Shown here: piece by piece, positions 29,307 through 39,283 of the stretch
Position numbering within the stretch: position 1 is the stretch's first letter
Layout: every line of letters starts with the position of its first letter
Assembly: GCF_002303885.1 (NCBI RefSeq)
Contig: NZ_MRCM01000004.1
Coordinates: 301,229-365,228 of the forward strand
Reading direction: 5' to 3'
Origin: Flavobacterium sp. ACN2
Lineage (GTDB): Bacteria; Bacteroidota; Bacteroidia; Flavobacteriales; Flavobacteriaceae
Length of the DNA stretch: 64,000 nt
Made by a program: the position numbers and the translations under genes
The notes under the pieces: generated by a model
The model's database searches: none
What the model was told of the DNA's origin: nothing
What the model saw: the letters and a program-made list of their open reading frames with translations, nothing else

Positions 29307-30020
29307 TTAATCAATATGGTCTAAATTTAATTTATTACTATTCATAAATGCGATTGACATTGGGTCAGGAAATATATTAAATTTATCCAAGTTAATATCA
29401 TTGCAAATGTTTTTGACTAATTCTTTAGGAGAAATTTTATCATATTCTACATCGTCAGACATTTTTGAATCAACATATCCTGGATATATTCCAAAAACTT
29501 TGATGTTGTATTGAGCCAAATCTTCTCTTATTGCTTGTGTAAAAATATGTGTTGCAGTTTTTGAGGCACAATATGTTGATAGTCTTTTAATAATGTATAG
29601 ACTCGCGATTGATAAAATATTAATTATTGCAGCATTTGAATTTGATTTTAGAGCAGGCAGTAATTCATTAGTTAGATTTACCACACCAACATAATTTATA
29701 TTCATTTCTAATTGAGCATATTGGTGAGCCTTTAAGTTTAAAAAATCAGATTTTAATTCTATTCCCGCATTGTTAATTAAAATATTAATATCCTTATGAA
29801 GGGCGCAAAAAGCTTTAATTTGTTCCGTGTTTGTGACATCTAAAATAAATGGAAATAGTATATCTGAATTATAAGATGCTAAAAGTGAAAGCTTTTCCAT
29901 GTTAAGTCCAGTTATATATATTTTGCTTACATTTTGAACTAACAATTCGTCTATAAAAGCTTTGCCGATATCACCATCAGCTCCAGTTATAAGAATTATG
30001 GCTTTATTAAATAAGTTCAT
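29307..30020 (-). CDS. short-chain dehydrogenase/reductase
   Basis: This is a 237-residue classical SDR. It has the Rossmann cofactor motif ITGADGDIGKAF (about 12-23), NNAGIE near 86, a Ser in NILSIASL, and the catalytic YCASK (Tyr-x-x-x-Lys) near 151-155. It is cytosolic and uses NAD(H) or NADP(H); the substrate is unknown. A TATTTTTG -7 element lies on the minus strand at 30057-30064, about 37 bases before the ATG. Confidence 0.9.
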   Translation of the reverse strand: MNLFNKAIILITGADGDIGKAFIDELLVQNVSKIYITGLNMEKLSLLASYNSDILFPFILDVTNTEQIKAFCALHKDINILINNAGIELKSDFLNLKAHQYAQLEMNINYVGVVNLTNELLPALKSNSNAAIINILSIASLYIIKRLSTYCASKTATHIFTQAIREDLAQYNIKVFGIYPGYVDSKMSDDVEYDKISPKELVKNICNDINLDKFNIFPDPMSIAFMNSNKLNLDHID

Positions 30021-30186
30021 GATATTTAAAATTTAAAATAATGAGTAAAAATACTACAAAAATATGATTTAAATATCTTGTTTTAAATATTTGTTAGTAT
30101 AAAGCATTGACGATTTTGAAAGTTGAAATCTAAAATTTAAAATTTCAGAAAAAAGTATATCTTTAACCAACCATAAACCAATAGAA

Positions 30187-31596
30187 ATGCAAGAAAACGA
30201 CCAAGAACATTTTAAAAGAGAACTCGGATTATTAGACGGAACTATGCTTGTAGTTGGTTCTATGATAGGATCTGGGATATTTATTGTTAGTGCCGATATC
30301 GCCAGACAAGTAGGATCTGCGGGATGGCTTACATTGATCTGGCTTTTGTCCGGATTTATTACTGTTGTCGCAGCAGTTAGTTACGGCGAATTGAGTGCGA
30401 TGTTCCCAAAAGCAGGAGGACAATATGTGTACCTGAAAGAAGCCTACAACAAGCTGATCGCCTTTTTATACGGCTGGAGTTTTTTTGCGGTTATTCAAAC
30501 TGGAACCATAGCGGCAGTCGGAGTGGCTTTTTCAAAATTTGCAGCTTATTTGTATGAGCCGTTAAGTGATGAAAATATTCTTTACGAATTAGGCGCTTTT
30601 AAACTAAATGCAGCGCAGCTAGTTTCGATTTTAACCATTATCATTCTGACTTTTATTAATAGTCGTGGAGTGAAAAACGGAAAAATTCTACAAACCGTTT
30701 TAACCATAATTAAAATTTTATCGCTTCTTGGTTTAGTCATTTTTGGATTAACGCTTGCTGCGAAAGCTTCTGTTTGGGATGCAAATTGGGCAGACGGATG
30801 GAGCACAAGAACATTTGACAAAGAAAGCGGTTCATGGCTTCCAATTAGCGGAACGGCTTTAATTTCTGGAATATCTGCAGCAATGGTTGGATCATTGTTT
30901 TCTAGCGATGCGTGGAACGGTGTGACTTTTATCGCTGGTGAAATTAAAAATCCGAAACGAAATGTTGGGCTTAGCTTGTTTCTAGGAACTTTTATTGTTA
31001 CTTCTCTTTATGTTGTGACAAATCTGATGTATTTGGCTGTAATTCCGTTTGACGAAATTGCAACAGCAAAGTTTGATCGTGTTGCAGTTGTGGCTTCAGA
31101 CTATATTTTTGGAAATATCGGAGCTTTGATTATCGCAATTATGATCATGATTTCGACTTTTGCCTGCAACAACGGATTAATTATGGCTGGCGCAAGAGTA
31201 TATTATACAATGGCAAAAGATGGTTTGTTTTTCAAAAAAGCAGCTGTTTTAAATAGTTCGAGTGTTCCTGCTTGGGCACTTTGGGCGCAATGTGTTTGGG
31301 CTTCGGCTTTATGTCTAACAGGGAAATATGGCGATTTATTAGATTTCGTAATTATCATTGTACTGATTTTTTACATTTTGACTATTTACGGAATTTTTAT
31401 TCTAAGAAAAAAAATGCCAGATGTAGAAAGACCTTATAAAGCTTTTGGATATCCGTTTTTGCCAATGGTATATATTATTGTAGCATCAGCAATTTGCGTT
31501 TCGTTATTAATTACAAAATTTTCAACCTGTGGCTGGGGAGTATTAATTATGTTAACCGGAATTCCAGTTTACTATTTAACAAAGCCAAGCGAATAA
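30187..31596 (+). CDS. APC-superfamily amino-acid permease
   Basis: This 469-residue inner-membrane transporter is predicted to have 12 helices. The TM1 motif GSMIGSGIFIVSADI, with the unwound GSG-type substrate site, is typical of the APC superfamily (LAT-like amino-acid transporters). GEIKNPKRNVGLSL between helices 6 and 7 is also typical. Substrate is probably an amino acid, identity unknown. It is monocistronic: a terminator follows the stop, and the neighbours are divergent (SDR) or convergent. Confidence 0.93.
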   Translation: MQENDQEHFKRELGLLDGTMLVVGSMIGSGIFIVSADIARQVGSAGWLTLIWLLSGFITVVAAVSYGELSAMFPKAGGQYVYLKEAYNKLIAFLYGWSFFAVIQTGTIAAVGVAFSKFAAYLYEPLSDENILYELGAFKLNAAQLVSILTIIILTFINSRGVKNGKILQTVLTIIKILSLLGLVIFGLTLAAKASVWDANWADGWSTRTFDKESGSWLPISGTALISGISAAMVGSLFSSDAWNGVTFIAGEIKNPKRNVGLSLFLGTFIVTSLYVVTNLMYLAVIPFDEIATAKFDRVAVVASDYIFGNIGALIIAIMIMISTFACNNGLIMAGARVYYTMAKDGLFFKKAAVLNSSSVPAWALWAQCVWASALCLTGKYGDLLDFVIIIVLIFYILTIYGIFILRKKMPDVERPYKAFGYPFLPMVYIIVASAICVSLLITKFSTCGWGVLIMLTGIPVYYLTKPSE

Positions 31597-31630
31597 TATT
31601 TTCTATTTGAAGTTGAAAAACTATCTAAAT

Positions 31631-31669
31631 AAAAAAGCATCTTGATCTATTTCAAGATGCTTTTTTATT
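31631..31669. terminator. bidirectional terminator after the permease
   Basis: AAAAAAGCATCTTGA and TCAAGATGCTTTTTT form a perfect stem with a short loop. It can serve the permease (plus) and the convergent small membrane-protein gene (minus). Confidence 0.92.
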
Positions 31670-31687
31670 TAAGGTATGCGCGGTTTA

Positions 31688-32089
31688 CTAATTGGATAAA
31701 TCGTTATTAATTTTTTCTTCTGTTGGTCTTAGAAAAAGAAGATAAATAATGAGAAGAATTCCGAATAGTATAAAATCGGGTTTAAGAAATAAAATAATAA
31801 AAGCAGCACCTTCCAAAACTGCCCATCGCATAATTGAAGCTGTTTGGTAGATAGGCAATTTATCTTCAAGTTTTAGCTTTGGGTCAATCTGTTTTAATTG
31901 CGCTTTAAATAATATACTACTCAAAACAAAGGCTAGAACAGGAATTGCAAGATATATTATGGAAGCAGAATCAACATTAGGAACTTGTAGTGTTTCTAGC
32001 GAAATATCGCCCACAATAAAATAAGCGATAATGGTTCCTGCGCAAATGCCAAGATGGATAATTTGTAAAGCTTTGATTTTTTCGGTCAT
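31688..32089 (-). CDS. small four-helix membrane protein
   Basis: This 133-residue protein has about four predicted membrane helices: 8-25, 44-61, a paired hydrophobic stretch at about 86-102, and 105-120. No catalytic motif or family was recognised. The C-terminal tail is charged (RPTEEKINNDLSN), probably cytoplasmic. It stands between two terminator hairpins and is likely transcribed alone. Function unknown. Confidence 0.7.
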   Translation of the reverse strand: MTEKIKALQIIHLGICAGTIIAYFIVGDISLETLQVPNVDSASIIYLAIPVLAFVLSSILFKAQLKQIDPKLKLEDKLPIYQTASIMRWAVLEGAAFIILFLKPDFILFGILLIIYLLFLRPTEEKINNDLSN

Positions 32090-32191
32090 AATTTGGTTTA
32101 GATTTGAGGTTGATCATGCAATTTAAGATTAATTCTTTTTAAATCAATGATTTATGTTTGGGTTTTACTAAACTGCTAAGTTTGCAAACAA

Positions 32192-32221
32192 AAAAAAGAC
32201 ACTATAAATAGTGTCTTTTAA
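32192..32221 (-). terminator. terminator of the DUF1810 gene
   Basis: AAAAGACACTAT and ATAGTGTCTTTT form a long stem; on the minus strand it is followed by a T run. It lies just after the DUF1810 stop codon. Confidence 0.87.
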
Positions 32222-32247
32222 ATGTAAATAATCGTCGAAAACTCTAG

Positions 32248-32709
32248 TTATATGGTAACTGGTTCATCAACAGATTTTATAGTTGAATTAATAATAGACA
32301 AAGTAAGCGGATCGGTTTCTCCAGAGAAGAAAGCGTCCAAAATTTCCTGAAATATCGGATTTGCATTTTCAACCAAAGAAAACAAAGTCATGCATGAACG
32401 CAATTTTCGAGCATCTAAATCTCCCAAAATTCCATCAGCCGATTTCATTTTAAAGGTCAAAAGCAACTCTGAAATTTCAATTAAATGTTTTCCCAAAATT
32501 GGATGCTCCAAATAATCTGTAGCTTCTTTTAAATCATTAATGGCATAAAGATTTGCAGTATCGCTTTTTCCTAAGCCTTTTATTTGCGGGAAAATGAACC
32601 ACATCCAGTGTGTTTCTTTTTTCCCTTTACTGATTTCAGAAAGAGCGGTAAGATAAAGTTTGTTCTGTGCGTCTAAGAAACGCGCTAAATCATTGTTCGA
32701 ATAAGCCAT
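32248..32709 (-). CDS. DUF1810 family protein
   Basis: This 153-residue soluble protein has the DUF1810 pattern: LARFLDAQ near the start, KKETHWMWFIFPQIKGLG, LYAINDLKEATDYLEHPILG and DARKLRSCMTLF. The biochemical role of the family is not established. The ATG at 32709 (MAYSNNDL) is chosen over the ATG at 32739 because a TATTTTTG -7 element at 32737-32744 overlaps the latter, so transcription must begin downstream of it. Confidence 0.9.
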   Translation of the reverse strand: MAYSNNDLARFLDAQNKLYLTALSEISKGKKETHWMWFIFPQIKGLGKSDTANLYAINDLKEATDYLEHPILGKHLIEISELLLTFKMKSADGILGDLDARKLRSCMTLFSLVENANPIFQEILDAFFSGETDPLTLSIINSTIKSVDEPVTI

Positions 32710-32736
32710 TACGGTATTGTATTTTAAAAAAGGTTG

Positions 32737-32744
32737 CAAAAATA
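32737..32744 (-). promoter_or_regulatory. promoter -7 element of the DUF1810 gene
   Basis: It reads TATTTTTG on the minus strand, a perfect TAnnTTTG. It lies about 27 bases before the chosen ATG and overlaps the alternative upstream ATG, which decides the start. Confidence 0.55.
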
Positions 32745-32870
32745 GTAAAAAAGATAGGTTTTGCCTAGTAAAAGGTTCATATAGTGCATGTTTTAACTTT
32801 TTAAAGAAGGAATATCTTACGTTGTTTTAAGTAAAAATTACTTCTTTTTAAAGATTCAATGCTATAAAAA

Positions 32871-33497
32871 TCAAAGATTTCGATTGGTTCTTCTAAAGGT
32901 AAGATTGATCCTTGGCAAAACATCACGAGCCGTTTTTGGAACTTGATGTTGCCAAAAACTATTAGTAGTTCCAGCCATCAACAAAAAGGACCCATGATGT
33001 AGCGGAATCTCAATTGGCGGGATTTCTTTTCTGAATTTATGGCGAAGTTTAAACATTCTCGTTTCTCCAAAAGTAACGGAAGCAATAATAGGATTTGGTC
33101 CAGTATTATGTTCTTTGTCGCTATGCCAACCTACGCCATCATTTCCGTCTCGGTATAAATTCAATAATACGGTATTAAAATCAAGTTGTGTTTCTTTTTC
33201 TACACGGCCTCTAATTTTTAACAATTCATAAGTCCAATCTGGTCCGTTTGGATCTGCGCCAGGATTATCTTTATCTTCATACCAAGAAATCATTCGCGGA
33301 ACGGTATAAGTTTTATCGTAAATTTCCATTTCGTACTCTCTCCATTTGGTTTTGCGAAGTATTCTTTCGTAAAAAGCATCAGATTCTTCTTTGGTAAAAA
33401 AGTTATCGATTAAAATTAATTCAGAATCTGGAATGTCAAATATTTTTTTTCCTTCCAAACCTGTGGTAAATAATTCGGTGTCGCTAAATAGTGTCAT
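32871..33497 (-). CDS. AlkB-like 2-oxoglutarate/Fe(II) DNA dealkylase
   Basis: This 208-residue oxidative demethylase would directly reverse alkyl lesions such as 1-methyladenine. The iron ligands are His125 and Asp127 (GWHSDKEH) and His184 (WQHQVP). Arg196 and Arg202 in PRINLTFR bind 2-oxoglutarate. NLYRDGNDGVGWHSD is characteristic of the AlkB/ALKBH2-3 group. It is the last gene of a minus-strand set with an exonuclease/GIY-YIG nuclease, a DnaE2-like polymerase and DinB, which fits a DNA-damage function. Confidence 0.93.
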   Translation of the reverse strand: MTLFSDTELFTTGLEGKKIFDIPDSELILIDNFFTKEESDAFYERILRKTKWREYEMEIYDKTYTVPRMISWYEDKDNPGADPNGPDWTYELLKIRGRVEKETQLDFNTVLLNLYRDGNDGVGWHSDKEHNTGPNPIIASVTFGETRMFKLRHKFRKEIPPIEIPLHHGSFLLMAGTTNSFWQHQVPKTARDVLPRINLTFRRTNRNL

Positions 33498-33537
33498 AAT
33501 TCAGATTTTAGTTTTACAGCTCTATTTTTTTATTGGT

Positions 33538-34920
33538 TTAGGAAATGAAAAGTTGTTTGTTAAAGAATATTTTTCTCGGATGTTTTTCTGCGTAAGCAAA
33601 AATTAACTGTTCAATATATTGATTGCTTTTATAAGGGGTAACATAATTTTTTACTTCATCAGAATCGTTGATGGCAACATCTCTCGGAATGTAGCCCATT
33701 CCATGAAAATGACCATTTTCGATCCAAATACAGCTTCTTTCGTCTCTAGAACGTCCTTTGTCTATAATGGCAAAACTTGGTCTGTTATTCAATAAAAATT
33801 CAATAGCATTGTCAACTTGTTCGTTATGAAATGAAACGTCTGGCAAATCTCTTGTATCATTATTTTGGAAAAATTCGCCTTCTTCTGGTCTTGTATATTT
33901 GCAAAAACGATGATCGATTTCAAAATACTCGGCTAGAGTTCGCAATAAATTAATGCCATCGTATTGGCTATTAAACTCATGAATACAAGTCTGAAATTTA
34001 CTCAATTTACCAACTGCCAAATATTTATAGCCGTTTCGAGCTTCGTATTGATAAATGCCAAATTTGGCTTCAAAACGTTTTAAGGCTCTATTATAAGTGG
34101 GCCAAAGTTTTTTGATTTCGGTGCATTCTAAAAGAAGCGCCATGAGTTCGGTAGCGCAGACTTCAAAAGAAATTCCGTGAATATCTCTTAAAAAATGCTG
34201 TCTTTGCGGTTTGATATTGTTTCCTGTAAAATGAGAAGTGACACGCTTTTTTAAGTTGATTGCTTTTCCAACATAAATCACTTTTTTTGCCTGATTATAA
34301 AAATAATAGACTCCTGGTTTGTCAGGTAAATTATTAAAATCTTCTTGTGGTAAATTGGGTGGCAAGCGCTGATCTTGCGCTGTTTTCTTGATCATTTGAT
34401 CAATTTCTCCAGCATCGTCCCACTCCAATAAAAGCGAAAATAAAAGAGCAGTAGCATCGGCATCTCCGCCGGCACGGTGTCTATTTTCTAAAGATATATT
34501 TAAAGAATTGCACAGATTTCCTAAGCTATAAGAACCCAATCCAGGTTTGATTTTTCGAGCTGCACGAACTGTACAAAGCTTTTTTGCCGACCATTTAAAA
34601 CCCGCTTGCTCCAGTTGATGATGAACGAATGAATAATCAAAGTTCACGTTGTGGGCAACAAAAATACGATCAGTAAGCATTTCCAAAACTTTCTCTGAAA
34701 TATCATCAAAAATGGGCGCATTGGCTACCATTTCGTTGTTAATTCCTGTCAATCCAAAAATAGAAGGAGGTATGTCCTGTTCAGGATTTACAAGTGTTTC
34801 ATAACGATCCAATACATTTGTACCGTCATGAATAATAATGGCAATTTCTGTAATACGGCTTCCACTGGCATTTCCGCCTGTGGTTTCAATATCGACTATG
34901 GCATATTCTTGCTTCTTCAT
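33538..34920 (-). CDS. DEDDh exonuclease fused to a GIY-YIG nuclease domain
   Basis: This 460-residue fusion has an N-terminal DnaQ-like 3'-5' exonuclease (residues 1-170). Its metal ligands are Asp10 and Glu12 (VDIETTG), Asp95 (NVNFDYSF), His148 and Asp153 (RHRAGGDADA). A GIY-YIG domain follows (about 198-275, GVYYF ... YVGKAINLKKR). Its arrangement is like UvrC or Cho, which cut near DNA lesions. The C-terminal 180 residues are unassigned. It lies between the DnaE2-like and AlkB-like genes. The exonuclease might proofread or degrade for the error-prone polymerase, and the GIY-YIG domain might incise at damage; both roles are inferred. Confidence 0.9.
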   Translation of the reverse strand: MKKQEYAIVDIETTGGNASGSRITEIAIIIHDGTNVLDRYETLVNPEQDIPPSIFGLTGINNEMVANAPIFDDISEKVLEMLTDRIFVAHNVNFDYSFVHHQLEQAGFKWSAKKLCTVRAARKIKPGLGSYSLGNLCNSLNISLENRHRAGGDADATALLFSLLLEWDDAGEIDQMIKKTAQDQRLPPNLPQEDFNNLPDKPGVYYFYNQAKKVIYVGKAINLKKRVTSHFTGNNIKPQRQHFLRDIHGISFEVCATELMALLLECTEIKKLWPTYNRALKRFEAKFGIYQYEARNGYKYLAVGKLSKFQTCIHEFNSQYDGINLLRTLAEYFEIDHRFCKYTRPEEGEFFQNNDTRDLPDVSFHNEQVDNAIEFLLNNRPSFAIIDKGRSRDERSCIWIENGHFHGMGYIPRDVAINDSDEVKNYVTPYKSNQYIEQLIFAYAEKHPRKIFFNKQLFIS

Positions 34921-35124
34921 TTGTGTATAACGTAAGTTTTTCTTTAGTTATTTTTTGAGTTTGTCGGTCTCAGTTTTCAGTCTCAATGTTCAATACTCTG
35001 AATACTGCCACTGAACACTAAATTCTGAACACTAAAACTTCATTCGATGTCTCGGAAGATTAATTTCATGTTCTTGCGGATAAGGCGCTCGATGCGTCAA
35101 ACTAATATCTTCCTTTATTTGATT
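34921..35124. repeat. word-repeat spacer between dnaE2-like and exonuclease/GIY-YIG genes
   Basis: This 204-base spacer contains many near-copies of the words TCAGT, CACTGAA, TTCTGAACAC and ACTAAA (about 34965-35040). Such strings are common in flavobacterial intergenic DNA. Similar words form the hairpin at 2063-2107. It breaks an otherwise tight gene set. Confidence 0.5.
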
Positions 35125-38085
35125 TTATGTTCTGTATTGATCTTTAGAATCCATATATCGTGGATCTGGAATAAAAGGCATTTTGGCCATTTTGAGAATC
35201 GTAATGGTCGGAAAATGATAATCGACCTCAACATTTCCTAACAAAAGATAACAGCCTCCACCCTGAAAAGGATGTTTTGCAAGACTATCTGGAAAATGTG
35301 CCGTATCAAAATAAGTGCCTTCATGATCGATCCAAGTTCCAAAATACATCGAACCCTTTTTGGTCGGGACGTGTTTTCTGGAAATGAGATAGGCCAGCAT
35401 TCTAACTTGTCTTTTATGGTATTTTACTAAATCTTTTGCCATAATATCACCTCTATGTTTGGTTTGTAAAAGATCGAAAACCGTACAAGAAACAGGAAAA
35501 CTCAACAATTCGATTTCATCAAAAGCATCTTCAAAAACAGAACGTTCCAGGACAGGTAATTTGAATTCTTTTACCGGTTCTTGCAAAAGCATCAAATTTC
35601 GATTTTCGGGTTTAAAATTGTTTAAAAGCAAACTCGCACTAATCAAAAGCTGATTTTTTGTTTTTCCTGTAAAGCGAAAAGCACCAATAAAAATGAGAAC
35701 TTTAACGCCTTCAATTCCAATTGGAATGCGATTGATGAAATTTTCCAGAGAAAGATAATCGCCGTTTTTCTCTCTTTCTGATACTATTAAATTCGCAATT
35801 TTAGATTCTAAACTCTGCAAATGCATAAACCCTAAATAAATATCGGTTCCGTACAAAGTCGTTTGATATTCGCTTTTATTCACACACGGATTATGAACGG
35901 TTCCGCCCGACATTCTGGCTTCGTGCACATAAACTTCGGTTCTATAAAATCCGCCTTGGTTATTGATTACCGCTGTCATAAATTCTACAGGATAATTAAC
36001 TTTCAGGTACAAACTCTGATAGCTCTCAACGGCATAAGAAGCCGAGTGCGCCTTGCAGAAAGAATAGCCCGCAAAAGATTCAATCTGACGGTAAATTTCC
36101 TGACTCAAAACTTCTGGATGCCCTTTTTGCGCGCAGCTTGCAAAGAAATTATCTTTTACTTTTTGTAAAGCTTCCAACGATCTTCCTTTTCCTGACATGG
36201 CACGACGAAGAATATCACCATCAGGAGCAGGAAGTCCGCCGTAATGCTGGGCAATTTTTATCACATCTTCCTGATACACCATAATGCCATATGTTTCGCC
36301 AAGATGTTCTCTAAAAACCTCATGAAAATATTCAAACTGATTTGGATTATTATGACGAAAAATATACTCTTTCATCATTCCAGATTGTGCAACTCCAGGA
36401 CGAATAATAGATGAAGCCGCCACCAGAATTTTATAATTATCACAATTCAATCGGCGTAATAACCCGCGCATCGCAGGACTTTCGATATAAAAACAGCCAA
36501 TTGTATCTCCTTTTGCTAAATAAGAATTGCAAACCGCTTCATCTTTAGAAATAGAAGTATTGCGAATGTCTACTTTTATACCTCTATTTTTTTCAATCAA
36601 TTTTACACTATCATCAATATGTCCGATACCACGCTGGCTTAGAATATCGAATTTGTCAAAACCAATTTCTTCGGCAATATGCATATCAAAAAGCACAATT
36701 GGAAAACCTTTTGGAGGCATTTCCAAAGGCGTGTAATTGGTAATTGGTTCTTCAGAAATAATAATTCCACAGGCATGCATACTACGCTGGTTGGGATATT
36801 TCTGCATCATAAAACCATATTCTTGAACCAATTTCACAATCTTATTTGTAGGATGAAGCTCTTCTGGATTTTTTGCCAATACATCTAATTCTTCTTTCGG
36901 AAGACCAAAAACTTTTCCAACTTCCCTAAAAATAGAACGATATTTAAACTCCACATTGGTTCCGCAGAAAGCAACATGATCTCGGCCGTATTTTCCGAAT
37001 ATATATTCTAAAATTTCATTGCGTTCCTGCCAGCTCCAGTCAATGTCAAAATCGGGTGGAGTTTTCCGGTTCAGATTTAAGAAACGTTCAAAATACAAAT
37101 CGAGTTCTATTGGACAGATATCAGTAATTCCGAGGCAATAGGCTATTATGCTGTTGGCACCGCTTCCGCGACCGATATGCATAAATCCTTGACTATTGCT
37201 GTATTGAATTATATCCCAAGTAATTAAGAAATAGGCGCTAAATTTTAATTCGTCAATAACTTTCAGTTCTTTTTCAACACGTGCTTTTGCTATTGTATTT
37301 TCTTTTCCATAGCGATGTTCAAAACCTTTTAGCGCCAAGCCAGTAAGCATTTTTATATCTTCTTCACGGCTTTTGGTAAAGAATTTTTTGTTTTGTGGAA
37401 CACCAAATTCATATTGAAAATTACATTTGTCAATGATGCGTTGTGTGTTCGAAATGATTTCAGGATATTTTTCATAGAAAGGCAAAAGTGCTTCTAATGG
37501 TTTTATGAAATCAGAAGTTTTGCAATAATCCGCTTCAGTAAGTTTTGACAGAATAATATTCGTATCAACTGCACGTAGTACTTTATGCAGATTATATTCT
37601 TTTTTACTGCTAAAAGTTACGGGCTGTAAAACCACCATTTTGGCAATTTTATTTTTATGTTTAGAGGTTAAAAGGCCTGAAACTTCTTCGGTACGCACTC
37701 CAATAAATTCATTTTCATGAAGCGTTTCAGGAGCATTTTCTAAAGTATAAATTACAAAAGCCTCCTTAAATTCAGGAGCTCGTAAAGGCAAAGTTTTTCC
37801 GCTGAAATTATACTCAGTTAAAAAACGATTCATTTCAGCTAATCCTTCGGCATTTTTAGCTAAACCAATATATCGAAATTGATGATTACAGCGAAATTCC
37901 ATTCCAACCAAAGGCTTGATTTCGTTTTTCTCACAATCTCTTATAAAATCATAAATTCCAGTTACAGTATTAATATCTGTCAATGCCATTGCTTTTACGT
38001 CACAAGAAACAGCCAGACCTACAAGATCTTTTAGCGGAATCGTGCCGTAACGTAAGGAATGATAGGAATGACAATTAAGATACAT
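35125..38085 (-). CDS. dnaE2: error-prone DNA polymerase III alpha subunit (DnaE2/ImuC-like)
   Basis: This is a C-family DNA polymerase of 986 residues, shorter than replicative DnaE (about 1150-1500) and in the DnaE2 size range. The PHP domain is N-terminal, and the polymerase domain has HIGRGSGANSI (303-313) and catalytic Asp347 and Asp349 (PPDFDIDW). An OB/tail region follows. In the PHP domain the usual first metal motif HxH appears as NCH (Asn4), so its metal site may be degraded. Its ATG overlaps the dinB stop codon (TAATG), so the two polymerases are co-translated. It probably performs damage-induced translesion synthesis. Confidence 0.9.
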   Translation of the reverse strand: MYLNCHSYHSLRYGTIPLKDLVGLAVSCDVKAMALTDINTVTGIYDFIRDCEKNEIKPLVGMEFRCNHQFRYIGLAKNAEGLAEMNRFLTEYNFSGKTLPLRAPEFKEAFVIYTLENAPETLHENEFIGVRTEEVSGLLTSKHKNKIAKMVVLQPVTFSSKKEYNLHKVLRAVDTNIILSKLTEADYCKTSDFIKPLEALLPFYEKYPEIISNTQRIIDKCNFQYEFGVPQNKKFFTKSREEDIKMLTGLALKGFEHRYGKENTIAKARVEKELKVIDELKFSAYFLITWDIIQYSNSQGFMHIGRGSGANSIIAYCLGITDICPIELDLYFERFLNLNRKTPPDFDIDWSWQERNEILEYIFGKYGRDHVAFCGTNVEFKYRSIFREVGKVFGLPKEELDVLAKNPEELHPTNKIVKLVQEYGFMMQKYPNQRSMHACGIIISEEPITNYTPLEMPPKGFPIVLFDMHIAEEIGFDKFDILSQRGIGHIDDSVKLIEKNRGIKVDIRNTSISKDEAVCNSYLAKGDTIGCFYIESPAMRGLLRRLNCDNYKILVAASSIIRPGVAQSGMMKEYIFRHNNPNQFEYFHEVFREHLGETYGIMVYQEDVIKIAQHYGGLPAPDGDILRRAMSGKGRSLEALQKVKDNFFASCAQKGHPEVLSQEIYRQIESFAGYSFCKAHSASYAVESYQSLYLKVNYPVEFMTAVINNQGGFYRTEVYVHEARMSGGTVHNPCVNKSEYQTTLYGTDIYLGFMHLQSLESKIANLIVSEREKNGDYLSLENFINRIPIGIEGVKVLIFIGAFRFTGKTKNQLLISASLLLNNFKPENRNLMLLQEPVKEFKLPVLERSVFEDAFDEIELLSFPVSCTVFDLLQTKHRGDIMAKDLVKYHKRQVRMLAYLISRKHVPTKKGSMYFGTWIDHEGTYFDTAHFPDSLAKHPFQGGGCYLLLGNVEVDYHFPTITILKMAKMPFIPDPRYMDSKDQYRT

Positions 38086-39266
38086 TATTTCTTGCGTTTT
38101 AAAATTTCGTCTTTAGTATTGGGTTTAAAATGAGCTCCGGCACAGCGCATTACGGCATCAAAACCGTAACGGCTTTTCATTTTGTCCATCGCTTCATAAA
38201 GTGAAAGCATTTCCTGAGTATCTTCAAAAAGATCAATTTGATACGTTCCGCGGACCAATCCGCTAAAGCGAACACCAATCAAACGCAGACGCATACGACG
38301 CTGATACACTTTTTCAAAAAGTTCCATTACATTTTTAGTCAAAATATGATCGGCTGAAGTATAAGCAACTCGGCATTGTTTGGTTTCAGTATCAAAATTG
38401 GCGTAACGAATTTTAACCGTAACTGTTGAAGTCAGCCATTGTTCTGAACGCAATTGAAAAGCCAGTTTTTCGACCATTCCCAAAAGCACTCTTTTAAGTT
38501 TTGCAATATCAATGGTGTCTTGAGAAAAAGTATGTTCTGTAGAAATAGATTTTCTTTCGCTATATGGTTCTACAGGTGTATGATCGATTCCGTTCGCTTT
38601 TTTCCAAATATCAAGGCCGTTTTTTCCAATCATTTGCTGTAAAACCTCAGCAGGCATTTCGGCTAAAGTTTGAATTTTACGAACACCAATTCGAGACAAG
38701 AGTTGAAAAGTTACGGTTCCGACCATTGGTATTTTCTGAATCGAAAGCGGATTCAAAAAAGTCTGTACCTTATGTTCTGGAATTTCAAGATTTCCTACTG
38801 GTTTGCCTTCGCCTGTAGCGATTTTAGAAACGGTTTTATTGATCGATAACGAAAAACTGATCGGAAGTCCAGTTTCTTTAATTACTTTTTGTGCCAATTC
38901 ATCTGTCCATTTATAACTTCCATGAAATTTATCCATTCCTGTAATATCCAGATAAAATTCGTCGACACTTGCTTTTTCTAAAACAGGTGCTTTTTCTTGG
39001 AGAATCTCAGTGACATCGTGAGATAGTCGCGAATACAATTCCATATCTCCTTTCATGACTTTCGCCTGCGGGCAAAGTTTCATTGCCATTGCGATAGGCA
39101 TTGCAGATCGTACACCAAATTTACGGGCTTCATACGAACAAGAAGCCACAACGCCACGATCACCTCCGCCAATAATAAGCGGAATATCATTAAGTTCAGA
39201 ATTGGTAAGTCGTTCGCAGGATACAAAAAAGGTATCCAAATCCATATGTACAATTGCCCGTGCCAT
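38085..39266 (-). CDS. dinB: Y-family DNA polymerase IV
   Basis: This is a translesion DNA polymerase of 393 residues. Catalytic acids are Asp9 (HMDLDTFFVSCE), Asp102 and Glu103 (ASVDEFYLD). Palm, finger and thumb regions are followed by the little-finger domain. SYEARKFGVRSAMP is the Y-family hallmark. It is the first gene of the mutagenesis set and overlaps dnaE2 by one base. It probably plays the role that ImuB plays in imuA-imuB-dnaE2 cassettes, though it looks like a full active DinB. It is divergent from an S24-type repressor across a 91-base promoter region. Confidence 0.94.
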   Translation of the reverse strand: MARAIVHMDLDTFFVSCERLTNSELNDIPLIIGGGDRGVVASCSYEARKFGVRSAMPIAMAMKLCPQAKVMKGDMELYSRLSHDVTEILQEKAPVLEKASVDEFYLDITGMDKFHGSYKWTDELAQKVIKETGLPISFSLSINKTVSKIATGEGKPVGNLEIPEHKVQTFLNPLSIQKIPMVGTVTFQLLSRIGVRKIQTLAEMPAEVLQQMIGKNGLDIWKKANGIDHTPVEPYSERKSISTEHTFSQDTIDIAKLKRVLLGMVEKLAFQLRSEQWLTSTVTVKIRYANFDTETKQCRVAYTSADHILTKNVMELFEKVYQRRMRLRLIGVRFSGLVRGTYQIDLFEDTQEMLSLYEAMDKMKSRYGFDAVMRCAGAHFKPNTKDEILKRKK

Positions 39267-39283
39267 TTTTTCCTTTTTGTTTT